A stretch of DNA of 64,000 bases. Source: Micromonospora avicenniae. GTDB taxonomy: Bacteria; Actinomycetota; Actinomycetes; Mycobacteriales; Micromonosporaceae. The first letter of the stretch is position 1; every line of letters starts with the position of its first letter. The stretch lies in the NCBI RefSeq assembly GCF_900156065.1, contig NZ_FTNF01000014.1, positions 105,966 through 169,965 of the forward strand. Reading direction: 5' to 3'. Under the pieces are notes generated by a model. The model worked only from the letters and a program-made list of their open reading frames with translations, did no database searches and had not been told where the DNA came from. A program made the translations under genes and the position numbers. Shown piece by piece: positions 34,044 to 42,502 of the stretch.

Positions 34044-35042
34044 ATGAGTGTCGGGGTGGCGGTGATCGGCTCCGGCAACATCGGAACCGATCTGATGATC
34101 AAGGTGCTGCGGCTCAGTGACAGCCTGCGCATGGTGGCGATGGCCGGCATCGACCCGGAATCCGACGGCCTGGCCCGGGCGCGCAGGCTCGGCGTGGCCA
34201 CCACCGCCGGTGGGGTGGACGGCCTGGTCGCCATGCCGGAGTTCGCCGACGTCGAAATCGTCTTCGACGCCACCTCGGCCGGCGCGCACCGGCGCAACGA
34301 CGCGGTGCTGGCCGCGCACGGGCGCAGCGTCATCGACCTGACCCCGGCCGCGATCGGCCCGTACGTGGTGCCGCCGGTCAACCTCGACGAGCACCTGCAC
34401 GAGCGCAACCTCAACATGGTCACCTGCGGCGGGCAGGCCACCGTGCCGATCGTCGCGGCCGTGGGCCGGGTGACGCCGGTGGCGTACGGCGAGATCGTCG
34501 CCTCGATCTCCTCGCGGTCGGCCGGCCCGGGCACGCGGGCGAACATCGACGAGTTCACCGAGACGACGGCCCGGGCCATCGAGGTCGTCGGCGGTGCCGA
34601 GCAGGGCAAGGCCGTCATCGTGCTCAACCCGGCCGACCCGCCGCTGCTGATGCGCGACACGGTCTACTGTCTCTGCGCGGATCCGGAGGCCGACACCGGG
34701 GCGATCGCGGCCTCCGTCGCGGAGATGGTGGCGACCGTGCAGGAATACGTGCCCGGCTACCGGCTCAAGCAGGACGTGCAGTTCGACCGGGTGGACACGT
34801 ACGTGCCGTCGCTCGGTTGCCACCTGTTCGGCCTGCAGGTCTCGGTCTTCCTGGAGGTCTCCGGTGCGGGACACTACCTGCCCGAGTACGCCGGGAACCT
34901 GGACATCATGACGTCGGCGGCGCTGCGCACCGCCGAACGGCTGGTGGCCCGGCGCGAGGCCGTGGCCACGGGGGTGGCCGTGAGCACCGGCAGTGCGGCG
35001 GAGCGGGGCTCCGCGGCCGTGAACAGTGGGGTGACCGCGTGA
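34044..35042 (+). CDS. mhpF: Acetaldehyde dehydrogenase (acetylating)
   Basis: A 332-residue CoA-acylating dehydrogenase that turns acetaldehyde, NAD and CoA into acetyl-CoA. The N-terminal nucleotide motif is VAVIGSGNIGTDLMIKVLR. VTCGGQATVPIVAAV contains the catalytic Cys, and SISSRSAGPGTRANIDEFT is family-typical. Its C terminus (after ERLVARREAVATG) is extended by about 25 residues of Ala/Ser compared with MhpF/DmpF. It overlaps the aldolase start (GTGA), and the two proteins form a channeling complex in characterised relatives. Confidence 0.93.
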   Translation: MSVGVAVIGSGNIGTDLMIKVLRLSDSLRMVAMAGIDPESDGLARARRLGVATTAGGVDGLVAMPEFADVEIVFDATSAGAHRRNDAVLAAHGRSVIDLTPAAIGPYVVPPVNLDEHLHERNLNMVTCGGQATVPIVAAVGRVTPVAYGEIVASISSRSAGPGTRANIDEFTETTARAIEVVGGAEQGKAVIVLNPADPPLLMRDTVYCLCADPEADTGAIAASVAEMVATVQEYVPGYRLKQDVQFDRVDTYVPSLGCHLFGLQVSVFLEVSGAGHYLPEYAGNLDIMTSAALRTAERLVARREAVATGVAVSTGSAAERGSAAVNSGVTA

Positions 35043-36100
35043 CCGACCTGTACATCCAGGACGTGACGTTGCGCGACGGCATGCACGCCATCGCCCACCG
35101 GTACACGGTCGAGCAGGTACGCACCATCGCCTCGGCGCTTGACGCGGCCGGTGTGGCCGCCATCGAGGTGGCCCACGGCGACGGGCTCGCCGGTTCCAGC
35201 GTCAACTACGGCCACGGCGCGGCCAGCGACGCCGAGTGGATCGCCGCGGCGGCCGAGGCGTTGACGAACGCGCGACTGACCACTCTGCTGCTGCCCGGCA
35301 TCGGCACCATCGCCGACCTGAAGGCCGCTCGCGCGCTCGGGGTGACCAGCGTCCGGATCGCCACCCACTGCACCGAGGCGGACATCTCCGCCCAGCACAT
35401 CTCCTGGGCCCGTGAGAACGGCATGGACGTCTCCGGGTTCCTGATGATGTCGCACATGAACGACCCGGCCGGGCTGGCCGCCCAGGCCAAGCTGATGGAG
35501 TCGTACGGTGCGCACTGCGTCTACGTCACCGACTCCGGTGGCCGGCTGCTGATGTCGGACGTGGCCGAGCGGGTCGACGCGTACCGGCAGGTGCTGGAGC
35601 CGGAGACGCAGATCGGCATCCACGCGCACCACAACCTGTCGCTCGGCGTGGCGAACAGCGTGACGGCGGTCGAGCACGGCCGGATCGCCGGGTCCGGGCC
35701 GGCCGGACCCGACGCGCCGTACGGGCGGACGGTCCGGGTGGACGCCTCACTCGCCGGGATGGGCGCCGGCGCGGGCAACGCCCCGCTGGAGGTCTTCGTC
35801 GCGGTGGCCGAGCTGCACGGCTGGAAGCACGGCTGCGACGTGTTCGCGTTGATGGACGCGGCGGACGACCTGGTCCGGCCGTTGCAGGATCGGCCGGTGC
35901 AGGTGGACCGGGAGACGCTCTCGCTCGGGTACGCCGGCGTCTACTCGAGCTTCCTGCGCCACGCCGAGCGTGCCTCCGCGAAGTACGGGGTGGACGTCCG
36001 CTCCATCCTCGTGGAGCTGGGCAGGCGCCGGATGGTCGGTGGCCAGGAGGACATGATCGTCGACGTGGCGCTGGACCTCGCCGGCCGGGAGGGCAAGTGA
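35039..36100 (+). CDS. mhpE: 4-Hydroxy-2-oxovalerate aldolase
   Basis: A 353-residue Mn-dependent aldolase of the DmpG/MhpE family; it splits 4-hydroxy-2-oxovalerate into pyruvate and acetaldehyde. The motif IQDVTLRDGMHAI starts the TIM barrel, with the metal Asp in TLRDG; IEVAHGDGLAGSSVNYG and HAHHNLSLGVAN carry the metal histidines; VDASLAGMGAGAGNAPLE ends the barrel. Between SVTAVEHG and VDASLAG there is an extra loop of about 16 residues rich in Gly and Pro. Starts at GTG 35039, overlapping mhpF. A short repeat-like spacer of 52 bp precedes the next gene. Confidence 0.93.
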   Translation: MTDLYIQDVTLRDGMHAIAHRYTVEQVRTIASALDAAGVAAIEVAHGDGLAGSSVNYGHGAASDAEWIAAAAEALTNARLTTLLLPGIGTIADLKAARALGVTSVRIATHCTEADISAQHISWARENGMDVSGFLMMSHMNDPAGLAAQAKLMESYGAHCVYVTDSGGRLLMSDVAERVDAYRQVLEPETQIGIHAHHNLSLGVANSVTAVEHGRIAGSGPAGPDAPYGRTVRVDASLAGMGAGAGNAPLEVFVAVAELHGWKHGCDVFALMDAADDLVRPLQDRPVQVDRETLSLGYAGVYSSFLRHAERASAKYGVDVRSILVELGRRRMVGGQEDMIVDVALDLAGREGK

Positions 36101-36152
36101 GCGCGAGGAACGAAGCACGCCGGTGGGCCGCACGGACGAAGGGTGACTCAGC

Positions 36153-36926
36153 ATGATCGGGCCGGACGTCGCGGGGATCGCCGAGCGGCTCGGCCTCGCC
36201 GCGGACACCGCCACCGCGATCGGGCAGCTCGCCGCGGAGACGGGTCTCGACGTCGACGCCGCGTACGCGGTGCAGACGGCGCTCCTGCAGCGCCGGCTGG
36301 ACCGGGGGGAGCGACTCGTCGGGCTCAAGATGGGGCTCACCAGCCGGGCGAAGATGGCCCAGGTCGGCGTGGACGAGGTGATCTGGGGCCGGCTCACCGA
36401 CGTCATGCGGGTGCCCGACGGCGGCACCGTCGACACCGGGGCGTACATCCACCCGCGGGTGGAGCCGGAGGTGGCGTTCCTGCTGGACCGCCTCCCCGAG
36501 CCGGGCGAGCCGGTCGGCGACTTCACCGACGCGGTCCGCGCGGTCGCGCCGGCGATCGAGCTGATCGACTCGCGGTACGCCGATTTCACGTTCTCGCTGC
36601 CCGACGTCGTCGCCGACAACACGTCGGCCGCGGCTTTCGTGGTCGGCCCCTGGTCGCCGGTGCCGGACGGGTTGGAGAACCTGGGCGTGCTGTTGGAGAT
36701 CGACGGTCGGGTGGCCCAGGTCGGTTCGACCGCGGCGATCCTCGGCGACCCGCGCCGTGCCCTCGACGAGGGGATCCGGCTGGCCGGCCGGCACGGCGTG
36801 GGGCTGCGTGAGGGTTGGCTGTTCCTCGCCGGTGCCGCGACCGCAGCCGTCCCGTTGCGACCGGGCGCGCATGTCCGGGCCGTCGTCGAGAAGCTCGGCA
36901 CCGCGTCGTTGCGGGCCGCGTCGTGA
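36153..36926 (+). CDS. dmpH: 4-Oxalocrotonate decarboxylase
   Basis: A 257-residue protein of the same superfamily as the 33203 hydratase, with which it is clearly paralogous: LKMGLTSRAKMAQVGV, YIHPRVEPEVAFLLDRLP with the metal Glu residues, and VADNTSAAAFVVG. It is assigned as the 4-oxalocrotonate decarboxylase that makes 2-oxopent-4-enoate. The reasons are that every other step of the route has its own gene and that it precedes the 2-aminomuconate deaminase. The GTGA overlap at its end couples it to that deaminase. Confidence 0.82.
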   Translation: MIGPDVAGIAERLGLAADTATAIGQLAAETGLDVDAAYAVQTALLQRRLDRGERLVGLKMGLTSRAKMAQVGVDEVIWGRLTDVMRVPDGGTVDTGAYIHPRVEPEVAFLLDRLPEPGEPVGDFTDAVRAVAPAIELIDSRYADFTFSLPDVVADNTSAAAFVVGPWSPVPDGLENLGVLLEIDGRVAQVGSTAAILGDPRRALDEGIRLAGRHGVGLREGWLFLAGAATAAVPLRPGAHVRAVVEKLGTASLRAAS

Positions 36927-37354
36927 GCGGCGGCGCGGCGCGCGTCGTAGCGGGCAAGGCCGTGCCGCGCGGGAAATTCCCGCACGTGAAGGTCGCGGGT
37001 GGCTTCGTCTTCGTCTCCGGTACCTCGTCCCGGCGACCGGACAACACCTTCGCGGGTGTGCAGGTGGACGAGTTCGGCACCACCGACCTGGACATCCGCG
37101 CGCAGACACGTGCGGTCATCGAGAACATCGCCGATCTGCTCCGGTCGGTCGGCGCCGAGTTGTCCGACCTGGTCCAGGTGACGTCGTACCTGGTGAACAT
37201 GAACGACTTCGGCGGCTACAACGAGGTGTGGGCGGAGTACTTCGACGCCACGGGCCCCACCCGGACCACCGTCGCCGTGCACCAGTTGCCCCACCCGCAC
37301 CTGCTCATCGAGATTCAGGCCGTGGCCCTTCTTCCCTCAGGAGGTCAGTCGTGA
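36923..37354 (+). CDS. amnD: 2-Aminomuconate deaminase, RidA family
   Basis: A 143-residue protein of the RidA/YjgF fold (a trimer in known structures). VAGGFVFVSGTSSRRPDN and the central DLVQVTSYLVNMNDFGGYNEVW are the family pattern, and the C-terminal HLLIEIQAVALLP closes the fold. Within this operon it is the expected enzyme that deaminates 2-aminomuconate to 4-oxalocrotonate (enol form of 2-oxohex-3-enedioate). GTG 36923 overlaps the previous stop; 3-hydroxyanthranilate dioxygenase starts at 37351, overlapping its end by 4 bp. Confidence 0.9.
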   Translation: MSGGAARVVAGKAVPRGKFPHVKVAGGFVFVSGTSSRRPDNTFAGVQVDEFGTTDLDIRAQTRAVIENIADLLRSVGAELSDLVQVTSYLVNMNDFGGYNEVWAEYFDATGPTRTTVAVHQLPHPHLLIEIQAVALLPSGGQS

Positions 37355-37875
37355 GCGACATCGCCGAGCCGTTCAGCTTTCCGGGCTGGATCGCGCAGAA
37401 CCAGCACCTGCTCAAGCCCCCCGTCGGCAACAAGGAGATGTTCCCCGGCCGGGACGACTTCATCGTGATGGTCGTGGGCGGCCCGAACCAGCGGACCGAC
37501 TACCACGTCGACCCGTACGAGGAGTTCTTCTACCAGGTCAAGGGCAACATGCACATCAACCTGATGCTCCCGGAGGGGCCGCGTACGGTGCACGTGCGCG
37601 AGGGGGAGATGTGGATGTTGCCGCGGAACACCCCACACTCGCCGCAGCGTCCGGAGGCCGGCTCGATCGGCGTGGTCGTGGAGCGGGTCCGCGAGGAGGG
37701 CACCCTGGAGAAGTTCCAGTGGTACTGCCAGGAGTGCGGGCACAAGGTGCATGAGGTCGAGTTGCAGGTGCGTGACATCGCCGCCGACCTGCCCCCGGTC
37801 TTCCAGGCGTTCTACGCCGACGAGAAGGCGCGTACCTGTGCCGGCTGCGGCGCGCTGCACCCGGGCAAGGGCTGA
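37351..37875 (+). CDS. nbaC: 3-Hydroxyanthranilate 3,4-dioxygenase
   Basis: A 174-residue cupin dioxygenase that cleaves the ring of 3-hydroxyanthranilate to 2-amino-3-carboxymuconate semialdehyde. The motif RTDYHVDPYEEFFYQVKGNM contains the iron-binding His and Glu, with a further His in PRNTPHSPQRP. The C terminus has two CxxC pairs (CQECG and CAGCG), the rubredoxin-like iron site typical of bacterial type I enzymes. A strong AGGAGG (37339-37344) precedes GTG 37351, so it may be one of the better translated genes of the operon. Confidence 0.95.
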   Translation: MSDIAEPFSFPGWIAQNQHLLKPPVGNKEMFPGRDDFIVMVVGGPNQRTDYHVDPYEEFFYQVKGNMHINLMLPEGPRTVHVREGEMWMLPRNTPHSPQRPEAGSIGVVVERVREEGTLEKFQWYCQECGHKVHEVELQVRDIAADLPPVFQAFYADEKARTCAGCGALHPGKG

Positions 37876-38876
37876 TGCGCGCACCGCTGGTCGACGTGCA
37901 CACGCACGTCGTGCCGAAGGGGTGGCCGGACCTCGCCGCCGCGTGCGGCGGGTCCGGCTGGCCCTGGCTGCGGATCGACTCCGAACGCGCCGCCATGATC
38001 ATGGTGGGGGAGACGGAGTTCCGGCCGGTCGGCGCGGAGTGCTGGGACGCGCCGACCCGACTGGCCGACATGGACGCGGACGCCGTCGACGTGCAGGTCG
38101 TCTCGCCGACGCCGGTCTTCTTCAGCTACGACCGGCCGGCCGACCAGGCGGCGAAGGTGGCCCGGATCTTCAACGACCTCACGTTGGAGGTGACCGCCGC
38201 CGGCGGGCGACGGCTGGTGCCGTTCTGCCAGGTGCCGTTGCAGGACCCCGACCTCGCCTGCGCCGAGTTGGACCGCTGCCTCGCCGCCGGGCACGTCGGG
38301 GTGGAGATCGGCAACCACGTCGGCGACCGCGACCTCGACGACGCCGGGATCGTCCAGTTCCTGACGCACTGCGCCCAGGTGGGCGCCCCCGTCTTCGTGC
38401 ACCCGTGGGACATGCCCGGCGGGCCTCGACTGGATCGCTGGATGGCCCGTTGGCTGACCGGCATGCCGGCCGAGACGCACCTGTCGGTGCTGGCGTTGAT
38501 CCTCGGCGGGGTCTTCGACCGGGTGCCCCACACCCTGCGGATCTGCTTCGCGCACGGCGGCGGGAGCTTCCCGTTCTGGCTCGGGCGTGCCGACAACGCC
38601 TGGCACCGTCGCGGTGACCTGGTGCGCGGGGCGTCCACCGCACCGCCCAGCACGTACGTCGACAGGTTCTGCGTCGACTCGGTGGTCTTCGACCCGGCGG
38701 CGTTGCGGCTGCTGGTCGACACCATGGGGGAGGACCGCGTGCTGGTCGGCAGCGACTACCCGTACCCGTTGGGCGAGCGACCGGTGGGGCAGGTGGTCCA
38801 CCGGGCGGACTTCCTCACCGCCGACCAGCGGCAGAAACTGCTGTCCGGCAACGCCCTGCGCTTCCTCGGCCGCTAG
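37875..38876 (+). CDS. nbaD: 2-Amino-3-carboxymuconate-6-semialdehyde decarboxylase
   Basis: A 333-residue amidohydrolase-superfamily decarboxylase (ACMSD). It has VDVHTHVVPKGWPD with the zinc HxH pair, HPWDMPGGPRLDRW with another metal His, FAHGGGSFPFWLGRAD, and VLVGSDYPYPLGE with the final Asp. It removes CO2 from the dioxygenase product to give 2-aminomuconate semialdehyde, the substrate of the 31600 dehydrogenase, and competes with spontaneous quinolinate formation. The start overlaps the preceding stop by one base. It is the last gene of the operon. Confidence 0.93.
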   Translation: MRAPLVDVHTHVVPKGWPDLAAACGGSGWPWLRIDSERAAMIMVGETEFRPVGAECWDAPTRLADMDADAVDVQVVSPTPVFFSYDRPADQAAKVARIFNDLTLEVTAAGGRRLVPFCQVPLQDPDLACAELDRCLAAGHVGVEIGNHVGDRDLDDAGIVQFLTHCAQVGAPVFVHPWDMPGGPRLDRWMARWLTGMPAETHLSVLALILGGVFDRVPHTLRICFAHGGGSFPFWLGRADNAWHRRGDLVRGASTAPPSTYVDRFCVDSVVFDPAALRLLVDTMGEDRVLVGSDYPYPLGERPVGQVVHRADFLTADQRQKLLSGNALRFLGR

Positions 38877-38879
38877 GGC

Positions 38880-38975
38880 GTCGCTACCCGCTTCGGCGAA
38901 CTCGTCGTCCGATACGGGGCCACCACCCGGCTCGCCGCCTTCGACGGGTGGCTGTCGGGCGCGGACATCAGTTGA
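38880..38975 (+). mobile_element. Possible remnant of an IS5-type transposase C terminus
   Basis: Directly after the ACMSD stop, a 32-codon frame reads VATRFGELVVRYGATTRLAA, then a short WLSG tail and a stop. This resembles the end of IS5-family transposases (pattern ATRYDKLAVRYEAT...AAINEWL). No start, catalytic domain or terminal inverted repeat is present. It overlaps the 3' end of the convergent DHFR-fold gene. The call rests on a short match and could be chance. Confidence 0.35.
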
Positions 38976-39627
38976 GGACCGTCGTCGAGCGTCCCTCGTC
39001 CACCGTGTACGCGCCTGCGGAGAGCGCGCCGAGGCTCGCGGGCTTGAGAGTCAGCGAGACGACGCCGCCGGGCAGCACGTGCGAGCTCTCCTCGACGGTT
39101 GCGAACGTCGCCGGCGTCGTTCCGTCCGGGAACAGACGCTTCCCCGTGCCGACGATGACCGGGTACTGGAGCAGCCGGTAGACATCGACCAGTCCTGCCT
39201 GGTGCAGCGCCTGTACGAGTCTCCAGCTTCCGTGAACCTGGAGTTCCTTACCGGGAAGCTCCTTGAGGCGGCGTACCTCGTCGACCAGGTCAGCGCGCAG
39301 GACCGTCGTCGGGCGCCAATCGGCTTCATCGTCGGTCAGCGTGGAGCTGACCACATACTTCGGCAGCGTGTTGAGCTTGGTGGCGATCAGGTTGTCAGGT
39401 TCGGTGACCTTCGGCCAGTACCCGCCGAGCAGGCCGAAGCTGGTACGGCCGAAGAGGAACGCGTCGGCCTCACGGAACCAGCCCTCGACGACCTCGTTGG
39501 TGTGGGTCGAGGCATGCGGTACGAGCCACCCGCCGCGGTCGAAGCCGCCGGAGCGGTCCTCGTCGGGGTTTCCGGGTCCTTGCATGACGCCGTCGAGACT
39601 GACGAAGGTGTTGACGCTGAGTAGCAC
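38968..39627 (-). CDS. Dihydrofolate reductase-fold (RibD C-terminal-like) protein
   Basis: A 219-residue protein of the DHFR/RibD-C superfamily. It starts MLLSVNTFVSLDGVMQGPGN, the usual first strand of these small NADPH reductases. FGRTSFGLLGGYWP and ELQVHGSWRLVQALHQAGLVD follow, and the C-terminal VIVGTGKRLFP contains the GxG-type loop. It lacks the deaminase half of RibD. Such proteins often sit beside AraC or TetR regulators, as here (AraC gene 57 bp upstream on the same strand). The substrate is unknown. An insertion-sequence-like fragment touches its 3' end. Confidence 0.88.
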   Translation of the reverse strand: MLLSVNTFVSLDGVMQGPGNPDEDRSGGFDRGGWLVPHASTHTNEVVEGWFREADAFLFGRTSFGLLGGYWPKVTEPDNLIATKLNTLPKYVVSSTLTDDEADWRPTTVLRADLVDEVRRLKELPGKELQVHGSWRLVQALHQAGLVDVYRLLQYPVIVGTGKRLFPDGTTPATFATVEESSHVLPGGVVSLTLKPASLGALSAGAYTVDEGRSTTVLN

Positions 39628-39684
39628 GGTTCTCCTCGGAACTCGGGTCGCGGACAGCCGGCCAGGGTGGCTGGCAGCCGGACG

Positions 39685-40413
39685 CTAGCTGCCGGGCCCA
39701 GGGTGGGTCTTGTACAGGAACGACATCGAGGCGAAGTGACCCGCCTGCAGTTCGCGCGCGGTGTGCCCGACGTAGCGACGCAGCGCATGCGCGAGGTGGG
39801 CTTGGTCGAAGTACCCCAACGTCTCGACGACTGTGTGCCAGTCGAGGCCGTCGCGCAGCATCGTGGCTGCGGCGTTCGCGCGGTCGATCTGTCTGACGGC
39901 GGTTCGCGAAAGTCCGGTGATCGCTCGGTAGCGACGCTGCAGGGTCCGCTCGGTCGGGCCGGCTTCGGGATGCCCGGCGACCTGCTCCTCGTCCCCGAGA
40001 CGCGATCGCGCCAGCAGGCCCGCGTCCTGCAACCGCCGGACGAAGTGCTCGATGTTGTCGAATGTCGGCGCCTCCCAGGCCTCGCCGCCGATGACGATCC
40101 TGCCCGATTCCGTCACTGGGAGCGGCACGTGCCCATCGACGATCGAGGCTGAAGGATGCGGCCGAAGAACCGCACCGAACGCGAACCGGACCCCGAGGAA
40201 TTCGGTGCCCGGCGGGACCGGTGCCGTGGTCGCCTTCGTCTCCGGACCACGCAGGCTGGCGAGTAGACGTCCCTGCGCCCGCGAGAGGATCAGATGGCAG
40301 CAGGTGCGTGCTGCGGACGTCATCGTCTCCTCCGCGTCAGAGCGGGTGCGCCACACACGGTCGACGAGGCTCACGCCGATCTCGGTGTCGCGGTGCTCGA
40401 ACCGCAGGGCCAT
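39685..40413 (-). CDS. AraC-family transcriptional regulator
   Basis: A 242-residue regulator with an N-terminal sensory half (about 1-150) and a C-terminal AraC double helix-turn-helix (about 155-230). The latter contains TERTLQRRYRAITGLSRTAV, RANAAATMLRDG, and LGYFDQAHLAHALRRYVGHT, which is the conserved second HTH. GGAGGAG just upstream supports ATG 40413 over an earlier in-frame ATG. It precedes the DHFR-fold gene on the same strand and probably controls it. The ligand is unknown. Confidence 0.9.
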   Translation of the reverse strand: MALRFEHRDTEIGVSLVDRVWRTRSDAEETMTSAARTCCHLILSRAQGRLLASLRGPETKATTAPVPPGTEFLGVRFAFGAVLRPHPSASIVDGHVPLPVTESGRIVIGGEAWEAPTFDNIEHFVRRLQDAGLLARSRLGDEEQVAGHPEAGPTERTLQRRYRAITGLSRTAVRQIDRANAAATMLRDGLDWHTVVETLGYFDQAHLAHALRRYVGHTARELQAGHFASMSFLYKTHPGPGS

Positions 40414-40673
40414 GGCCTCCTCCGTCCGCAATCCGCCGAGGTTCCCTGGTGAGGCTAGCGACGTCGACGATCAGTGCCGACACGTCCCGGGAGCGCGAGA
40501 GGCACGACCGGGAGTTCCGCGAGGAAGCGGGTCCGAATCGCCGAGGACGCGGGAAAGGGCGCAGATCGCCCGGGACGTGCGAACCACGGCGAACTCGGGG
40601 CGGTAAGGAACCGGGCGACGCACGCTTCCGTGTCTTTCGCGCCCGATGGCACGCGGACGGGCAGGATGAGGGC

Positions 40674-42137
40674 ATGGCCGAGCTGCACGACCTGACCGCG
40701 TTGGATCAGGCCGCCGCGATCTCCCGCGGTGAGCTGTCCAGCGTGGAACTGGTGGAGCACCACCTGTCGCGGGTGGCGGCGCTCGGTGACACCGTCGGCG
40801 CGTTCGTCACCGTCACCGTCGAGCCGGCCCGGGAGGCGGCGCGGGCCGCCGACGCGGTACCGGTCGACGAGCGCGGGCCGCTGCACGGCGTACCGACCGC
40901 CATCAAGGATCTGACGCTGACCGCCGGGGTGCGGACGACCTTCGGCTCGGCCGCCTTCGCCGATTTCGTGCCACCCGTCGACGCGGACGTGGTCCGGTTC
41001 ATCCGGGCCGCCGGTCTGGTCAGCCTTGGCAAGACCACCACCTCCGAGCTGGGCTGCTCGCTCTACTCGGAGGGTCTGGTGGCGCCTCCGGCGCGCAACC
41101 CGTGGGACCTCTCGTACACCGCCGGCGGGTCCAGCGGCGGTGCGGCGTCCGCGGTGGCGGCGGGGCTGGTGCCGGTGGCACAGGGCTCCGACGGTGGCGG
41201 CTCGCTGCGCATCCCCGCCGGGCTCTGTGGTCTGGTCGGCTACAAACCCAGCCGCGGGGTGGTCTCCGGCGGCCCGCTCGGTTTCGGCGCGTTCGGCCTG
41301 CCCACCCACGGCCCCATCGGGCGTACGGTCACCGACGTCGCCGCCCTGCTCGACGTGCTGGCGCAGCCGGTGCCGGGCGAGCCCTACCTGTCGCCGGGGC
41401 CGCCACCCGGGGGCTACCTCGCGGCGGCCCGCGCCGCCACGCCGGGCCGGCTGCGGATCGGGCGGTTCACCGCGCCGATGCTTGCCGAGGAGCCGGTGCA
41501 CCCCGACTGCGTCGCCGCGGTAGACCGGGCCGCGGAGTTGCTCGCCGCCGCCGGTCACGAGGTGGTCGACGTGCCGCCGCCGTTCGGGCCCGCGGCGTGG
41601 CCGCTGTTCGAGGTCGTCTGGTACGTACTGGCGCTCTCGCCGGTGCCGCCGGAGCGGGAGAGCGAACTGCTGCCGCTGACCCGGTTCCTGCGGGACCGGG
41701 GCGCGGGGGTCTCGGCGGGCATGCTCTCCGCCACGCTCGGCGAACTTCAGGCCCAGGTGCGTCTCGGCGCTCGCCGTACCGCCGGCTGCGATCTGCTGTT
41801 GTGCCCCACGCTCGCCGCCCCGCAGGCACCGGTCGGCTGGTTCACCTCCGGCGGTGACCCGGCGACGGATTTCGACCTGCAACGCCGGTTCTCGCCGTAC
41901 TGCGCCATCTTCAACGTCACGGGAGAGCCGTCCGTCTCGTTGCCGGTAGGGACGACTGGGGCGGGACTACCCGTGGGCATCCTGTTGACCGGTCGGTACG
42001 GTGACGACGCGCGGCTGATCGCTACCGCTGCGGAATTGGAGAACTCCAGTGGCGGTTGGGATCGGCACCCCGCGATCTGGCGGGCCGTCGACTCCGCTAA
42101 CGTGAATGGCAGCGGAGTCGGGCGGTCGACGCCTTGA
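40674..42137 (+). CDS. Amidase, amidase-signature family
   Basis: A 487-residue hydrolase of the amidase-signature family. The catalytic Lys is in GVPTAIKDLTLTAG, the cis-Ser in YTAGGSSGGAASAVAAGL and the nucleophile in GSDGGGSLRIPAGLCG. It hydrolyses a carboxamide, for example an amino-acid amide or acylamide. It is not a GatA, because no gatB or gatC is near. It is divergent from the AraC gene across a 260-bp space in which I see no clear promoter. It has no homology to the KynB-type formamidase missing from the kyn operon, although a broad amidase could act on formamides. Confidence 0.88.
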   Translation: MAELHDLTALDQAAAISRGELSSVELVEHHLSRVAALGDTVGAFVTVTVEPAREAARAADAVPVDERGPLHGVPTAIKDLTLTAGVRTTFGSAAFADFVPPVDADVVRFIRAAGLVSLGKTTTSELGCSLYSEGLVAPPARNPWDLSYTAGGSSGGAASAVAAGLVPVAQGSDGGGSLRIPAGLCGLVGYKPSRGVVSGGPLGFGAFGLPTHGPIGRTVTDVAALLDVLAQPVPGEPYLSPGPPPGGYLAAARAATPGRLRIGRFTAPMLAEEPVHPDCVAAVDRAAELLAAAGHEVVDVPPPFGPAAWPLFEVVWYVLALSPVPPERESELLPLTRFLRDRGAGVSAGMLSATLGELQAQVRLGARRTAGCDLLLCPTLAAPQAPVGWFTSGGDPATDFDLQRRFSPYCAIFNVTGEPSVSLPVGTTGAGLPVGILLTGRYGDDARLIATAAELENSSGGWDRHPAIWRAVDSANVNGSGVGRSTP

Positions 42138-42187
42138 ACCTGTCCACCGACCTTGATGCCTGAGGTCTCTTCTTCCGCCTGGGGGCG

Positions 42188-42502
42188 TTGGGATTGTCTG
42201 TTACCGACACGTTGCTGGTTTTCGTCGGCATCCCGGCGGCAGCCATACTGGTGATCGGAGGCCTGGCGTACGCCGCCAGCCGCGGCAATGGCGGTGGCGG
42301 CGGCGCCAAGCGCTACCGGCCGGGCCGGCCCTTCGACTTCACTCCGGTCTGGTTCCTGGGCCGTCCGGAGCAGCTGGCCGACTCGGCCGGCACCGCCCTG
42401 GCCGCCGGCGCGCTGGCACCGGCGCTGACCAGCCGAAAGCAGGAGCAGGCCGGCCGTGAGGCGCCGGCCGGTGGAACCGGAGGCGCAAGTGACCGTTGGT
42501 GA
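42188..42502 (+). CDS. Small single-pass membrane protein
   Basis: A 104-residue protein with one membrane helix (LLVFVGIPAAAILVIGGLAYA, about residues 9-28), a Gly/Arg-rich stretch, then a RYRPGRPFDFTPVWFLGRPEQ segment and a disordered Ala/Gly tail. It starts at TTG 42188, or at TTG 42194, preceded by only a weak GGGGG. It overlaps the DUF5130 gene by 14 bp. The pairing of a short membrane protein with DUF5130 suggests that they act together, but the function is unknown. Confidence 0.75.
   Translation: MGLSVTDTLLVFVGIPAAAILVIGGLAYAASRGNGGGGGAKRYRPGRPFDFTPVWFLGRPEQLADSAGTALAAGALAPALTSRKQEQAGREAPAGGTGGASDRW

Noticed and set aside
36101..36152. Promoter inside the kyn operon before the decarboxylase gene
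   Set aside because: The 52-bp spacer resembles short GAGCGA-type repeats seen elsewhere in this window (for example 33991-34043), and no -10/-35 pair is visible.
40674..42137. Amidase as the missing kynurenine formamidase
   Set aside because: It belongs to the amidase-signature family, lies on the other side of an AraC/DHFR pair, and is not in the operon. It cannot be assigned to that step from sequence, though it is listed as testable.
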